Assembly (NCBI GenBank): GCA_012274445.1
Contig: JAAROD010000044.1
Coordinates: forward strand, 62,001 to 126,000
Reading direction: 5' to 3'
DNA length: 64,000 nt
DNA from: Sclerotiophoma versabilis
Lineage: Eukaryota; Ascomycota; Dothideomycetes; Pleosporales; Didymellaceae
Part shown: positions 34,053 to 45,246 of the stretch, piece after piece
Layout of the letters: every line of letters begins with the position of its first letter
How positions within the stretch are numbered: the stretch's first letter is position 1
Translations under genes and position numbers: made by a program
The notes under the pieces: model-generated
What the model was told of the DNA's origin: nothing
Database searches by the model: none
The model's input: the letters and a program-made list of their open reading frames with translations, nothing else

Positions 34053-35632
34053 CTATGCTTTGCCGTCTGAGAACTGCACAACAGCCCATTTCCCACTCCA
34101 CGCCCACTTCCTCCCACCGTTGGGCGTGCTGCCGCCCTCTGCCTGCTTGAGCTCCTCGTCTTTGCCCTCGGGCAGGCCGACGACGACGTCGGCCTTGCAT
34201 GTGCGGAGTGCGAGGACACGAATGCCGGAGCCAGGGCCCATGGGGCCGATAGCGGAGGTGAAAGGCGTGGTTGGTGGCCATGCGGCCTGTGGTGGTTAGT
34301 AGTTGTGTTGTCAGAGCAAGATTGTTCTGCGAAGAGGGGGCAGAGGCAGAGTGGATAACGAAACTTACATCAGCAGTCAGCTTGCGGTAGTTCAGATCGC
34401 CCTTGAAGATGACAAGCTCGCTCTCCTTCAGGTCTTGGTATAGCTGGGGCGCCGACTGAGGAAGGCGCCAGTAGCTCCCGCCGGCGGTCCAGAAGTCGTT
34501 GGGCCGCAGCGCCAACTGGCCCTCGGAGTAGATGGTCATCCAGTGCTGGAACAGGAAGTGCAGACTGGCCAGCTCGGAGTCGGACAGCGGCTGGGGCGTC
34601 TTGCCGGCGGCCTTGTCCTCGTCAGACAGGGCGGTGTAGAAGGCCTGGGGCGATGCGAGGGCGGACAGCAGCGAGGCGAAGTCGGCGGGCAGCACGTCGG
34701 AGACGAACCACGGGATCGACTTGGGATGGAAGACGACGCTTGTGGCGAGGCCCGAGGCGACGAGGTAGCCGGCGAGGATCAGGTCGACGAAGAGCTCGAA
34801 GCCGGCGTTGTCGAGCACAATGTCGACGCGGCGGTCCTTCTTGGCGGCGCGCTGGGCGGCGGTGAGAACGGCGAAGGCCTTGTCCAGGTCGTTGACGAGG
34901 ATGTTCTTCTCGGACGTCTTGCGGGCCTCGGAGCCCTGCAGCTTCTGGATGTCCTCGTAGGACAGGTTGGTCAGGAGCGACAGGTCGGTGGCGTTGCCCC
35001 ACAGACAGATCTCGCACATCTCGCGGAACAGCAGCTCCTCGGCGGCGCGGAGCTCCTCGGGCGTCTGCGCGCCCTTGACCGTGTGCTTCTGCTGCAGCTC
35101 GGTGACGATGTCCGTGTAGCGGGCGGCGAGCTCGAGCACGGCGGGGCGCGAGGACCGGAACGTGGCCATCTTCTGGCGGGCGAAGAGGTCGTAGGAGCGC
35201 CAGTGCGTCGTCTGCTTGAAGATGCTGGCGATGCGTCTACCTAGGCCTGTCAGCGCCGGCCTGTCGCAGCGTCCCTGGCCGGCCATACCGGTACAGATAG
35301 CACTCGGCGTACAGCCACGGCACGCTGTGCCACTGCGGGCTCCCGCGCGCGGCCAGCTCGGCGTTGTAGGCCTCGACGTCGCCCTCGCCGTCGTCGGGGA
35401 GGGGCGTCAGCGCGCGGTCGTGCTGCAGCTCGTACTTGAGCTTGGCCAGCTCCGACACGATCTGCTTGCCCTCTGCCGCCGTCGCCTCGTCGCCCGCCGC
35501 CGCCGTCGACTTGTGCACGTCGTCAATGCCCTGGGTGATGATGATCGGCCATCGCTCGCGCGCCGACGTGTGGGCAAAGGACGCGGGGTCGCTGGTGTTG
35601 TACTGCGTCGCGGTGAAGGTGTCGTGCTCCAT
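34053..35632 (-). CDS. DUF89/ARMT1-family damage-control metal-dependent phosphatase, three exons
   Basis: Model: 35632-35289, 35236-34369, 34286-34053; 481 aa. The family (yeast YMR027W, human ARMT1) uses a divalent metal to hydrolyse reactive or misplaced sugar phosphates. An additional carboxyl-methyltransferase activity has been proposed for ARMT1. The diagnostic core DNAGFELFVDLILAGYL supplies metal-binding Asp and Asn, and LWGNATDLSLLTNL is a second family block upstream of it. The C-terminal exon contains ALRTCKADVVVGLPEG, the conserved RTxKAD motif. The first intron (GTATGG donor at 35288) joins ECYLYR to RIASIFKQ; the second has a GTAAGT donor. GC content is high across exon 2. It is divergent from the F-box-like gene. 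Confidence 0.9.
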
Positions 35633-35863
35633 CCTGGCTGCGTCGTGCTGTGTCGTGCTGTGTCGTGCTGTGTCGTGCTGTGTCCTGGTGGTGTCCTGTG
35701 TCCTGGTGGTGTCCTGGTGGTGTCCTGTGTCCTGACGGCGGGGTGGTGGGGCAGTCGGCGTTGTGGGACAGGGCGCATCGACAAATTCCTGCAGGGTTCA
35801 GGAGCCCCGCCTAACCCGTCGCGGTATCGCTCCCTCTTCACACCTGCTCCTTCCACCACCCCA
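35633..35863. promoter_or_regulatory. Divergent promoter between DUF89 and F-box-like genes, with GTCGTGCTGT repeats
   Basis: About 230 bp. GTCGTGCTGT-type units repeat from 35641 to about 35683, then GTCCTGGTG units follow to about 35735. The DUF89 leader must pass through these repeats. Confidence 0.5.
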
Positions 35864-35948
35864 CAATGCCTTCCTACTCACAATGCCTTCCTACTCACAA
35901 TGCCTTCCTACTCACAATGCCTTCCTACTCACAATGCCTTCCTGCCCA
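35864..35948 (+). repeat. 17-bp tandem repeat, five copies, each with an ATG
   Basis: The unit CAATGCCTTCCTACTCA is repeated perfectly four times, with a fifth copy slightly changed (CCTGCCCA end). It lies directly against the start codon of the F-box-like gene. Because 17 is not a multiple of three, successive ATGs (35866, 35883, 35900, 35917, 35934) rotate through all frames. The one at 35900 is in frame with the main ATG. Confidence 0.95.
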
Positions 35949-35950
35949 CA

Positions 35951-36979
35951 ATGCAGCCCCCTCGCCCTCTCCCGCTCGAGCTGGTCCTGAACATCATCAC
36001 CTGCGCCCTGCCCGCCTCGGACGCCCTGCTCCCTCCCTCCCATCACGTGACCAAGCTGCTGCTGACCTTCACCTTGGTCTGTCGCGAGACGAGGCGGCTG
36101 GCCAGTCGCCACCTTGCCGCGCGATGCGTCTACCTCTCTTCGCCCCAGCGCCTGCGTGCATACACCCTGGCGCTCGCACACTCGTCAGAGCTGCCCAACC
36201 CTGCCGCACTGTATCTGTCGCCCTTCGCAGAAACCATCGATGACCTGCCTACATCTTCTCAGCTGGATTCCCTATTCAAACACACCTGCCATACCCTGCG
36301 GAGACTAGTCATCTCCATACCGCTGCGGAGCCTGTACCCCGAAGACGACCATCTTGGCGTGCGACCCCTTCTCCGCTCCGCCTTCGAGCGTCTAGAAAAC
36401 CTCGAAGAATTCGTCAGCACACGTGATGAACTGTACCTTGAAGTCACAGACGAAGTGAGCGAACATGGCCGGCGCTCTGCCGTCTGGAGTAACTGGAAGA
36501 GACTAAAGCGCCTAGCCCTCTACAATGTTGACTTGACTTTCTATTTCTTCCAGCACCTTGCACACCTTCCCGCCCTGGAAACCCTCGTCCTGGCCCGCTC
36601 CGACGCCAACGACGAGAACCTTGATGATTGGGCTGAGTACTTCAAACTCACCACCCGGCCCTTCAAACTCATCATGCTGGGCTCTGAACGCCGCCGCCTG
36701 GTACCCGACCATCTGCTGTGCGGACGTATCAAGAATAGAGCCCATGTTGCTGACCTACCCATCATAACCTCCATCTGGCTGCACCACACAATCGACTTTT
36801 CCATCCAAGAGTGTCAGCACTTCGTACGCGAACACGCTGAAGAGGGAACGCTGTGGGACCTCGACCATGGCACCATTCCTTGTAATGCGAGGCCATACAT
36901 CGATGAGCCGTATCTTGCCCAGCTTGGCCACCACTGGCTGATGCTTGATGAGCGGCGGAGAGCTTGGTCGGTTGACTAG
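35951..36979 (+). CDS. F-box-like / leucine-rich hypothetical protein, single exon
   Basis: 342 aa from ATG 35951. An ATG 51 nt upstream at 35900 is in frame and would add 17 repeat-encoded residues. The first 60 residues (PRPLPLELVLNIITCALPAS, then LLLTFTLVCRETRRLASRHL) have the spacing of an F-box, which links substrates to SCF ubiquitin ligases. The rest contains several Leu-rich stretches (FERLENLEEFV, WSNWKRLKRLALYNVDLTF, LPALETLVLARSD) resembling weak LRRs. I chose 35951 because the coding-like sequence begins there and upstream sequence is the tandem repeat. The target is unknown. Confidence 0.7.
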   Translation: MQPPRPLPLELVLNIITCALPASDALLPPSHHVTKLLLTFTLVCRETRRLASRHLAARCVYLSSPQRLRAYTLALAHSSELPNPAALYLSPFAETIDDLPTSSQLDSLFKHTCHTLRRLVISIPLRSLYPEDDHLGVRPLLRSAFERLENLEEFVSTRDELYLEVTDEVSEHGRRSAVWSNWKRLKRLALYNVDLTFYFFQHLAHLPALETLVLARSDANDENLDDWAEYFKLTTRPFKLIMLGSERRRLVPDHLLCGRIKNRAHVADLPIITSIWLHHTIDFSIQECQHFVREHAEEGTLWDLDHGTIPCNARPYIDEPYLAQLGHHWLMLDERRRAWSVD

Positions 36980-37117
36980 TCGTGCTTCGGTTTGACAAGG
37001 CTGGAATACAATTCGTCGCTGTCAAATCCGAACCCATCCACCAAGAACAATTCTCCCTCGTCTATCGTCCATCCTTCTTTGTTTCCGCAATCTTACCTTC
37101 GTTACACGCATCCGCTT

Positions 37118-39410
37118 TCACGCAGTGATGCTCTTCTCGAGAGCAAGAGCGCTACGCCACTGGCTAAGAACTCGTTTGTCTTTTGTACTCCATCTGTACC
37201 CGAATTCCCCGTAGTAGTTCTTCATCGACACAGCTTCCTCTAGCAGCCGATGAAGATCGCTTGTAGTCCCGTCCCCAATCTCGGAAAGCACGAACAAGCA
37301 GAACGTGGGGCAGAGGTCCGACCATGAAGACGATCGGAACGCTAGCATAGACTCTCCGGTTTTGGTATCCTGCCTCCAGGCTGGAGGTTTGTATTGAGGT
37401 TGACTAGCTTCGACCCAGAAGAGCCCACTATAGCGGGCGACGCGACGTAAGAATATGTTTCCGAGACGCACTCCTGTTGTGAGCTCTTTGAGAGTATCAA
37501 ATGACTTCTCTGGAAGACGGGCCTGTGCGAACGACTTCCATTCAAACTCTCGAGTGCCTGCTTTTGGATGCAGAATCAGGCCCGTTGTTTGTAGCGCGAG
37601 CCAAACCGAGTCTCTGCCGCGGACATTACGAACTTGCAGAATGGCCATGGTGAGATCCTTGAGCTCACATTGCTTCGCTGTAGCGATACTTACCACTTCC
37701 CATACAATGCAGGTCAGCACTCTTTTGATCTGCCACGACGACTTATCGCAGTATGTCTGGAAAAAGAAGGTGACCCGCAAAGCACGCCCCGCTGCAAGTT
37801 CAGGAACTGACGAAATGCTCGTAGGCCAGCGAGACGCAATGTGCCCCAACTGTTCTGCTGAGATGGTGACACCATGGTAACGCAATGCTGTAGGCAATGA
37901 CGGATCATTATCTGCCATCAGTATAAGTGGCAAAGAATTGTCATCTACCAAACAGTCGTAGTATCGGAACTCATACTGCACAATGTTTGCGTGGCGTATG
38001 CTCCCTAGTCTAGTCCAAGATGGAGAACTTGGTTGGCCAACTGCCCATCGTAGGAAGGCGTGAGAGCTCGCATCTGGAAAACCCATTGCTCCTCCATGTG
38101 AGCTTGATTGAGCGTCTCCAGACTCAACTACAATCCCATCAAGCTGCATCTGATCTAGATGCTGTGAGTTCGGAGCGGAGCTCGTGGTGGGACAGAGCGA
38201 GACGGAATGGCGAAACCGATCCGTCGAGACTGGCGAAACGTCTCGAAAAATGCCTTCTCTGATCCCTGGCCGATACACGTCTCGGGCCCACGACCAGATG
38301 TAATCGACGATGAGCAGTAGCTGCAGCGCGCCGTCTTGTGATTGTATAGTCCCTTGCCATAGATCATAAACTATCTGAGAAATTTAGCTGACCATGCTAC
38401 CGCGGCGCATTGTCAGAGAGGCACTCACCACTTTGTCCTGGTCCAGAGTACCGGCATGCAACCGCCATTGCTCTCCCTGATACGCAAAGAACCACACCAA
38501 GCACGGCTCGCTTGATGCGCCGCGAATATCCGAGTCGGCTTGCGCTTTCAAGAACCGTCGTATGGGAAATGCGGTTTGGTACAGAATCGACCGAAATCCA
38601 GGTGCATCTTTCTCTTTCTTCGCTTCGATCACAAGGAACGGCAAAAGAAGCGAGTCTCTCTTCTTCACTGGAAAATGCGTTTCGCTTCGAGCAATGCCCG
38701 CTGGCGCTCGCAACCCAATCACTCGGTCTGGCTTCATCGAAATTCTAGAGCTGTCAAGATCATCACCTGGTACGTGTGTGATGGATTCTCCCAACACTGA
38801 GCAAAAGATAGGTTCGCGCTCGTCGTCACTGTTCGATAAGCGTGCTATCACTCGGAATGACGTGATTCCACTTACTGGTCCTCGGTTTTTTCGACCGCCT
38901 GCTTACTCCTACAGCGACACACGTCCCTGAGTCTCCGTTTCGCAGAAAGCTTGCTCTGACTCTCCAGATTGTAGCAGTCGGCCTCATATTCTAGTCTTGT
39001 CAAATCATTGTAGCAATCCTTGCTTGCACGTGTTAGAATGGTTATTCCTGTCTCCTCGTCTGCTAGATTGTGACATACCAGATTACGGGCTGGTCGAACC
39101 TTTCGAGTATGGGCTTCTCGAGCTCACGCCATGATGGCTCGTTGGGGCATCCATCATTGAGCAGATGTCTAACTTGAGTGCGAAGACTCTTGACGCGTTT
39201 CTGGCACTCTGACTTGCGCCTGGAAGGAACGTTGCCATCATTTTTGTATTCTTCATACTGCAAGAATTGTATCGCACGAATGACCTTGAAGTGGCCTTTG
39301 TGCTCCTCCGGCCATTCTCTAGGAGGTGCTGGCCCTTCGAATCGGATGCCGTGAGCGTAGGCTTTCTGACGCAAGCCTAGTTCAGAAAGTAAGTCTTTTT
39401 GCGGCCGCAT
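37118..39410 (-). CDS. Fungal hypothetical protein with PD-(D/E)XK nuclease-like motif, four exons
   Basis: Model: 39410-39079, 39022-38876, 38828-38429, 38374-37118; 711 aa, all GT-AG. The N-terminal 160 residues are charged and include a Cys-rich patch (CKDCYND, then CYN and CRCRS) that could bind metal. In exon 3, MKPDRVIGL (Asp near 194) followed 34 residues later by LPFLVIEAKKEK (Glu near 228, Lys near 230) has the spacing of a PD-(D/E)XK nuclease core. The following helix region FRSILYQTAFPIRRFLKAQ and the WFFAYQGEQWRLHA strands fit that fold. About 450 C-terminal residues match no domain I know. A DNA- or RNA-cleaving activity is inference only. The frame-consistent splicing argues that it is a live gene. 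Confidence 0.7.
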
Positions 39411-40119
39411 TGACGATGATGGCGTCGAGTCTTGTCAGATTCTACCAGTGGTGGCGACATATATGTGCACAATGTGAGGTGCACTCCGTTGCAGCCTACG
39501 AACCTGGGGGTTAGGGTATGCGAGGCTGAGCATGCACAGATTCAATATGATGCGGTGAACCCCTGCATGGAGGCTTGCTTTAGTGACAGCACAGATGCTG
39601 CATCGTTAGTCGCCTTGGACCGTCATGACGAGGCTGAGCGCTGCCACCCAAGTGCAGCCCTAGTCTCGCGTCCTGTCTACTGCGCAATGATACCGCCGTT
39701 GTTACACATGATGCATCCTGATGTACCTGCTCGTACCATCTCTTGCCTCCTTCCCGGCATTGTCTTGAAGGAGCTTAGTGTGTGTGATCCTTCGGTGTCA
39801 CTATCGGTCGTGACTTGTGCGGCACAGTCAATACCCGCTTGGTCGTGCCTTGTGCGGCACAGTCAACCCCGGCTCGGCCGCGAAGCTGCGTATCGCCAAA
39901 GGCTGAGCCTTCTCCCCACCATAGAACAGATCAAGGAGGTAAAGAGTCAATCTTATCCTTGCCGGCTGAGCTTTCCCGGAACTTGGATTACATGGTGCAG
40001 GCCATGATTTTGATCTACGAAGAAATGTCTGGACTGTATTGTGATATTGCCACGGAAGCGACCACTCTATAGAATTGACTGCTGAACACAGAAGTAGCTT
40101 CTGCGAGCCGAATACTCTA
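39411..40119. other. Intergenic region
   Basis: About 700 bp between two leftward genes. The forward frame 39432-40007 (about 190 codons) has no recognisable features, and I do not accept it as a gene. The near-duplicate strings TTGTGCGGCACAGTCAA occur about 36 bp apart near 39,815-39,867. Confidence 0.45.
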
Positions 40120-41993
40120 TCAACTCAGCACAAGTGCCTTTACCACGAATTTTGGGCTCCCATCAAACTTCTTTTCCATCTCAAGAGCGCCGTAATCAAC
40201 CATCGCCTTGTCTCTGGCGAACGCCCGTACCCCTGGGCAAATTGGCAGCCTAACTCCTCTTTGAGTAGGCTTCGAACTCGACTTCCGAGCTTCCATTTCG
40301 TTTCTATTGAACGATGATCCGACCGAAGGCCATATAAGCTCATAATGGCTCGCCGCGACCAAGGAATGTGTACGGATGTGCACTGCGAGGTTCAAGATAG
40401 TGTACAGTGAGTCTTTCAAACTCCCGATTGCATTTCGCCTCGACTTAGCACTGAGAAGGGGTTGAAGTGCATCCGTCAGCCGAGTAGTGATACTTTCTGT
40501 CATCCCTGAAATCATCAAATCTCGAAAGCTTTCGTCTTCGATAATGGACTTGTGCACAGCCGTGTCAAGGTTGCAGAGAGCTTCTTCGCCGCCTATACTG
40601 TGTGTGAGCATTCCGGTCGAAATATTCTTCAGCTTGTTGACACCTACACCAAGTGGTGATGAGATCCCGGTACCCTTGCAAGAGCGGTGTGACCCCCAGT
40701 ACATGTGTTCGATATTCACTTCCGAACACCCACCTATAGATAGCAGCTCCAGTCAGAGCTTGTATGAGTTCGTACGAAGTCAAAGGTGGAAAGCTGCTCG
40801 ATATCGATTCCGGGTTGCGTAGAACGTCGTTGCCGAAAACGTCTAACAGTAGACTGTCTAAGTCGGTGGAGCTACCTTTGAGGACTCCAACCGGCGGCTC
40901 ATAGCATCCTTCCGAGACCAGTACGCCAGGAATCTCATCTTTCAGGTACTGAAACTGGGCAATCAGTTGATGAGAATCAGTTGTAGTCCTATGGATGTTG
41001 TCAATGCAGAGGTATCGCTCCAAGACCGTGCGATCTTCAAGCATCTTCGTGAGATTGTTGATCTGGCTTGTTTTCTGGGAAAGGACCTTTTTTATCTCCT
41101 GCGGTGTCTCCATCAGACTCTTCATTAGCCGTATCTGTCTTTCGAAGGTTTCGCGCTCATGTTCGGCCTTTTTGTAGCGCTCTTTGTATAGCACTAGTTC
41201 CGAAGTCACTGCCAAGAATTGCGTTTGAGAGAAACCGATTGATGACAGTTCTGTTTTAGGGGCCGGGTATACGTATTTCTCTTCCAAATCATCGTCAACG
41301 TTCACACCCTCGTCTTCGCCGAGCGGTACTTGCTGACTGACGCTCTTCTCATCTGTTGTGTGGATAGGAGCTTCGGATACTGCAGATGAAAAAGCTGAGC
41401 CTGGGGAATGGTATGGTGTTTCGCTAATCTCGATACTTGATACCGGGCCCTTGGGCTGTATTGTCTTCCCTTTCGGGAGCTTGCGGGTACGCTACTTAGG
41501 TCAGAAACGCCTTGATGGTTTTCCTTGAGCACGTTACCTTTGACAATGCTTTTAACTTCAGGCTGGTACTCCGCGTGTTACGAGTCGATCTAGAACTTGA
41601 GGGAGCAGCGCTGGGCTGCTTCCTTTGCTGCCTCGCTGGGACTGATACAGCGGACCGTAAACGTTGATCTCGCGGCCTCCCTTTAATACGAAGGCGGTTC
41701 AGATGATATTGAAGATAGATTTGGGTCTCATCATCGAGTTCCAATTCCGAACTTCCATGCAGGAAAAGTAGATCAAACGCCTGTTCTGGGAAACGTTCTC
41801 TCACTCGGAAGATCTGCCAAAGCTGCTCCCTTATCTCATTGACAGTGAGTCTTCCTTCTAGATTTCCTGCAATCTGCTCCAGTATCTTGTCTTTGTAATT
41901 ACCAAAATTTTCATCCTGTAGAGATCTGGTCTTGGGGCCTTGGACCAGAAAGTCTAGGTTCGCAAGGATCTCAGAAAGGCTCGAAGTTGACAT
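40120..41993 (-). CDS. Hypothetical coiled-coil protein, three exons
   Basis: Model: 41993-41538, 41491-40720, 40643-40120; 583 aa. Residues 1-130 form a compact-looking, Leu-rich region (RLTVNEIREQLWQIFRVRER). A Ser/Arg/Lys-rich linker follows to about 240. A coiled coil lies at about 260-340 (LVLYKERYKKAEHERETFER, QKTSQINNLTKMLEDRTVLE). The C-terminus is helical. Intron 1 (AAG|GTAACG) joins LKALSK to RTRKLPKG. Intron 2 (A|GTGAAT at 40719) is supported by frame but has a weak branch site. No catalytic motif was seen and I do not recognise the family. It is divergent from the Hsp70-like gene, with 516 bp between the two ATGs, so co-expression is possible. Confidence 0.65.
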
Positions 41994-42509
41994 CGTTTTG
42001 CGAAAGCTGACAGTGGATGGACGAAGTGGTAATCGTTGAGCTTACACGAACATGCGAAGTGGATTCAACCAAGTATAGCGTATTGTGAAAAGCCGTGCGG
42101 GCATTGCAACGTGATACGCAGCTGCAGGGGCATGGGGTGAGACTTACCTGTTGCGGCTAGTGCACCATCAAGGAGGGTGGCCATAGGCGCTTGCACCTGG
42201 TCGCAGGGCAACTGCCAAATAGGCAGCAAGGCTGACATCCCTTCGAAACACGCCCAAGTGCTATTGCATATCCCTTTTTATTAACAGGGATGCGTTCAGC
42301 GCCCGAGGAGCAGGGGCACCTGATCATGTTAGGGGCTTTTGTACAGCCACTTCCTAAACTTAGTCATGATGCACGGGCAGAGCCTGTTGAACAAAGTAGT
42401 TAGGTCTTAAAGCTGCCTCGTACTTTTCACTAGTATCTTTCCATTTCCACACGTTCACTTACGAGATAAGCGCGGCAACGTGACATCGCCAGCAAGAAGC
42501 ACTTCAGCC
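41994..42509. promoter_or_regulatory. Shared divergent promoter, coiled-coil gene / Hsp70-like gene
   Basis: 516 bp between opposing start codons, including both leaders. A CCCTTTTTATTAACAGGG near-palindrome lies near 42,270-42,290. I could not identify a confident heat-shock element. Confidence 0.5.
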
Positions 42510-45049
42510 ATGTATGGCCATATCGATCCAGGACCAGAGCCCCTTTTTGAAGATATAGCTCAAGATTCAGATGTTGAGATGACGGCAGAAGTTGACGACC
42601 CTGAGATCACCGACAACGACGAATTGGATCACGACCCAATTAGCAACATCGAAGCGGGTCGCATGATTATTGCTATCGATTTTGGTACAACCTTTTCTTC
42701 CGTCGCGTTTGCCACTTTGCCCCCGGGAACCCCCCCAGAGAAAATCGGTCTACACCAGGTGAGATGCATCAATAATTACCCAGGCTACGAGCCCCCTCCA
42801 GGTGTGATGGACTTCAGGCAGGATGTCCCGACTGAGCTATGGTACGATGATGGACAGATGGAGATTTGGAGGGAACAACGATGTTTCAAAGAAGAAGATG
42901 ACGACGAAAACTTGGAGGACCACGATGAAGATTCCAGCACTGACGATGGCGAGTCGGAAGACCAAGCCTCAAGATCGCAGTTTGACGATGGCAATAAAAT
43001 CGAAGATTTCACAGACGACCAGTCGGTAACAACATTGAATAACTCAACAAAGCAATACTGGGGTTACCAGGTTCAGCAAGAGCTGAACGCGAAAAACGTC
43101 CCACGCGATGAAGCCCGACCCCTCACTAGGATAAAACTCAATCTCGTGTCTGGAAGCGATACGGATGATATCCGGACTGAGATAAGGACGATTTTGACGG
43201 CTTTAAGGAAGAAAAAGATCATAAGCAGAGACACAGACATTTACAAGCACTTTCTCGTGCATCTGCTGGATCACACGAAAGATCAACTGTACCTCTCAAA
43301 CGAGCTTCATGAGGACTCTATCATTCAGTTTGTTCTCTGTGTACCCGCTAAATGGCCTGTTAGCGCATGTCGAACAATGCAGACTGCCTTGGAAGAAGCC
43401 GTTAAGGACGTTGGGCTCAGCCGAAATTCTGATCATGATGTCTGCAATCTGTTCATGATATCAGAGCCAGAAGCCGCTGCTGAGTGCATTCTTGCCGAGG
43501 CAAGAAGTGAGCTCTATGTAAGACTTTGCAGTGAGTTTAGACCTCCTCGCTGATGCAATTTGCAGAGCAACGAGACAGTCATAGTGCTTGATGCTGGTGG
43601 AGGTACAATTGACGCCGTAACATACAACTGCGTCAATGGTAATCCTGTGCGATTGGATGCGGAGGTTGTTGCTCCAGATAGTGAGTCAGCATAAAAGCTT
43701 CAGCGGTGAAACTGATTGATGTAAGGTCGATTGTGCGGCGCGAGCTACATAAACGAAAGATTTGAGGAGAAGCTTCTCCGAAAACTTTCCAAGGAAACAT
43801 ACCTCTGGAACGACAAGTTCAACCCCAAGATTCTGAAAAGCGTTGTACAGACTTTAACAGCTACCTTTGAAAATTACGAAAAGAGAATCACTGACATCAC
43901 GAACCGAAAGAAGCGCACATACAAAGTGAGAATTGAAAATCTCCGAGAGAAGAGGAACAAAAGAGAATTCCATCCAAACAATCTGGTGCTGGAATAGTAA
44001 GTCGAACCTTACAGATTAGCAAAGACTTGCTGAGCTTGAGCAGTAGCACTATGAAAAGGTTTTTCCAACCGTCCTTGGATGGTACCAAGGAAGTCCTTGA
44101 AAACCAACTGGACCTGGCGGAGAATAAAAATCGGTGTGTCGAAAAAGTCATTCTCACCGGCGGGTTTGGCCAGTCTCCCTCCTTGCAGAATTACCTAAGG
44201 GCGTACCTTGGAGAGCGGACGAACACAAGTGGGCGGAGCATCAAACTCGTTGTTCCACAAAATCCGTGAGTTATGCCCAAGGCTCTACGTTACAAAACAC
44301 ACTGATGAATTCATAGGTCTACCGCAGTAGCTAGAGGCGCCGTACTTCGGGCGCTCAACAAGAGGTTTGGACCTAGCCGCATCACACAGTGCAGCTATGG
44401 ATTCATCCTAAGTGAGCCATACGAACCCGAGCAGGTCGAAGCACATAGTCGAACAAAGTGTCGGATCAACAAGATCGACGGAGAACGATATGTCAATGAG
44501 ACCATTCGTTGGGTGTTGAGAGCGGTGAGTGCCCTGCCGATTTAAGTATCGTATGATGGACTAAGTTGGTGCAAGGGCCAAAGAGTGGAAAACATGCAAG
44601 CCTTCACATTCGACGTCAAACACACGTTCCCTTTGACATGTAAAAAGCTCGAATGTGCAGAGCAATTATGGATGTCTGATTCTGAGCATCCGGATCATTA
44701 CAGAAAAACGCACGCTTTGAACAAAGGTGAGAGCACACCCTTTTACTGATACATGTCTAATATTGTTCTAGGAGCTGTGATGGTTGGCTACCTGAGAGCA
44801 GATATGACTAGGCTGAAGAAGGAAGGCCGCATCCAGCGTCAGCAGCCGTCTGAATTTAGCACCTATGCAGGCTCTCAGAAAGAGCACTGGGAGGTTCACT
44901 ACGAAGTGGCATTGATTGTGGACGGGAGAAGCATTCGCTTCGAGGCAAAGTATCCGGTAAAGAGCAACCTGCGCCCAGGAGAAAAGCAAGAAACCCTTGG
45001 CATGACACTTGTTGGAATTGCAGCAGCATTCGCGCCAGGCACTGCGTAG
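42510..45049 (+). CDS. Atypical Hsp70-like ATPase-domain protein, seven exons
   Basis: Model: 42510-43517, 43566-43680, 43726-43996, 44044-44265, 44317-44524, 44576-44726, 44772-45049; 750 aa. The actin/Hsp70 nucleotide-binding fold is visible: phosphate-1 motif IIAIDFGTTFSSVAF (Asp 57), phosphate-2 motif VIVLDAGGGTIDAV after the first intron, and adenosine motif VILTGGFGQSPSLQNYL. An acidic insertion (about residues 130-190, EEDDDENLEDHDED) lies inside the N-lobe. There is no classical substrate-binding domain or EEVD end; the C-terminus instead has a beta-rich tail. This resembles the divergent Hsp70/Hsp12A-like families that are expanded in filamentous fungi, whose clients are unknown. I chose the ATG at 42510 because upstream in-frame sequence lacks another ATG. 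Confidence 0.88.
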
Positions 45050-45246
45050 ACAAGGGGACATAGCATGACAGATTGTAAAAGCATTTTAGAGCAGCCACAA
45101 TTTGAAGGGAGTGACAAGGTGAAAACGTTTGTTGACTGCACGCCTCGCACTATGGTAATGACATCATTCCACAAGCGCGATTCCATGCAATTCCGATTTC
45201 AATTTTTCTTCTCTCTCCACCTAAACCCAACTGCACCCGGCCTGAC

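Noticed and set aside
34543..35244. Forward frame of 233 codons
   Set aside because: Antisense of the high-GC DUF89 exon; Gly/Glu/Val-rich shadow translation.
39432..40007. Forward frame of 191 codons
   Set aside because: No domain, Cys-heavy random-looking composition, partly antisense to the neighbouring gene's first exon region.
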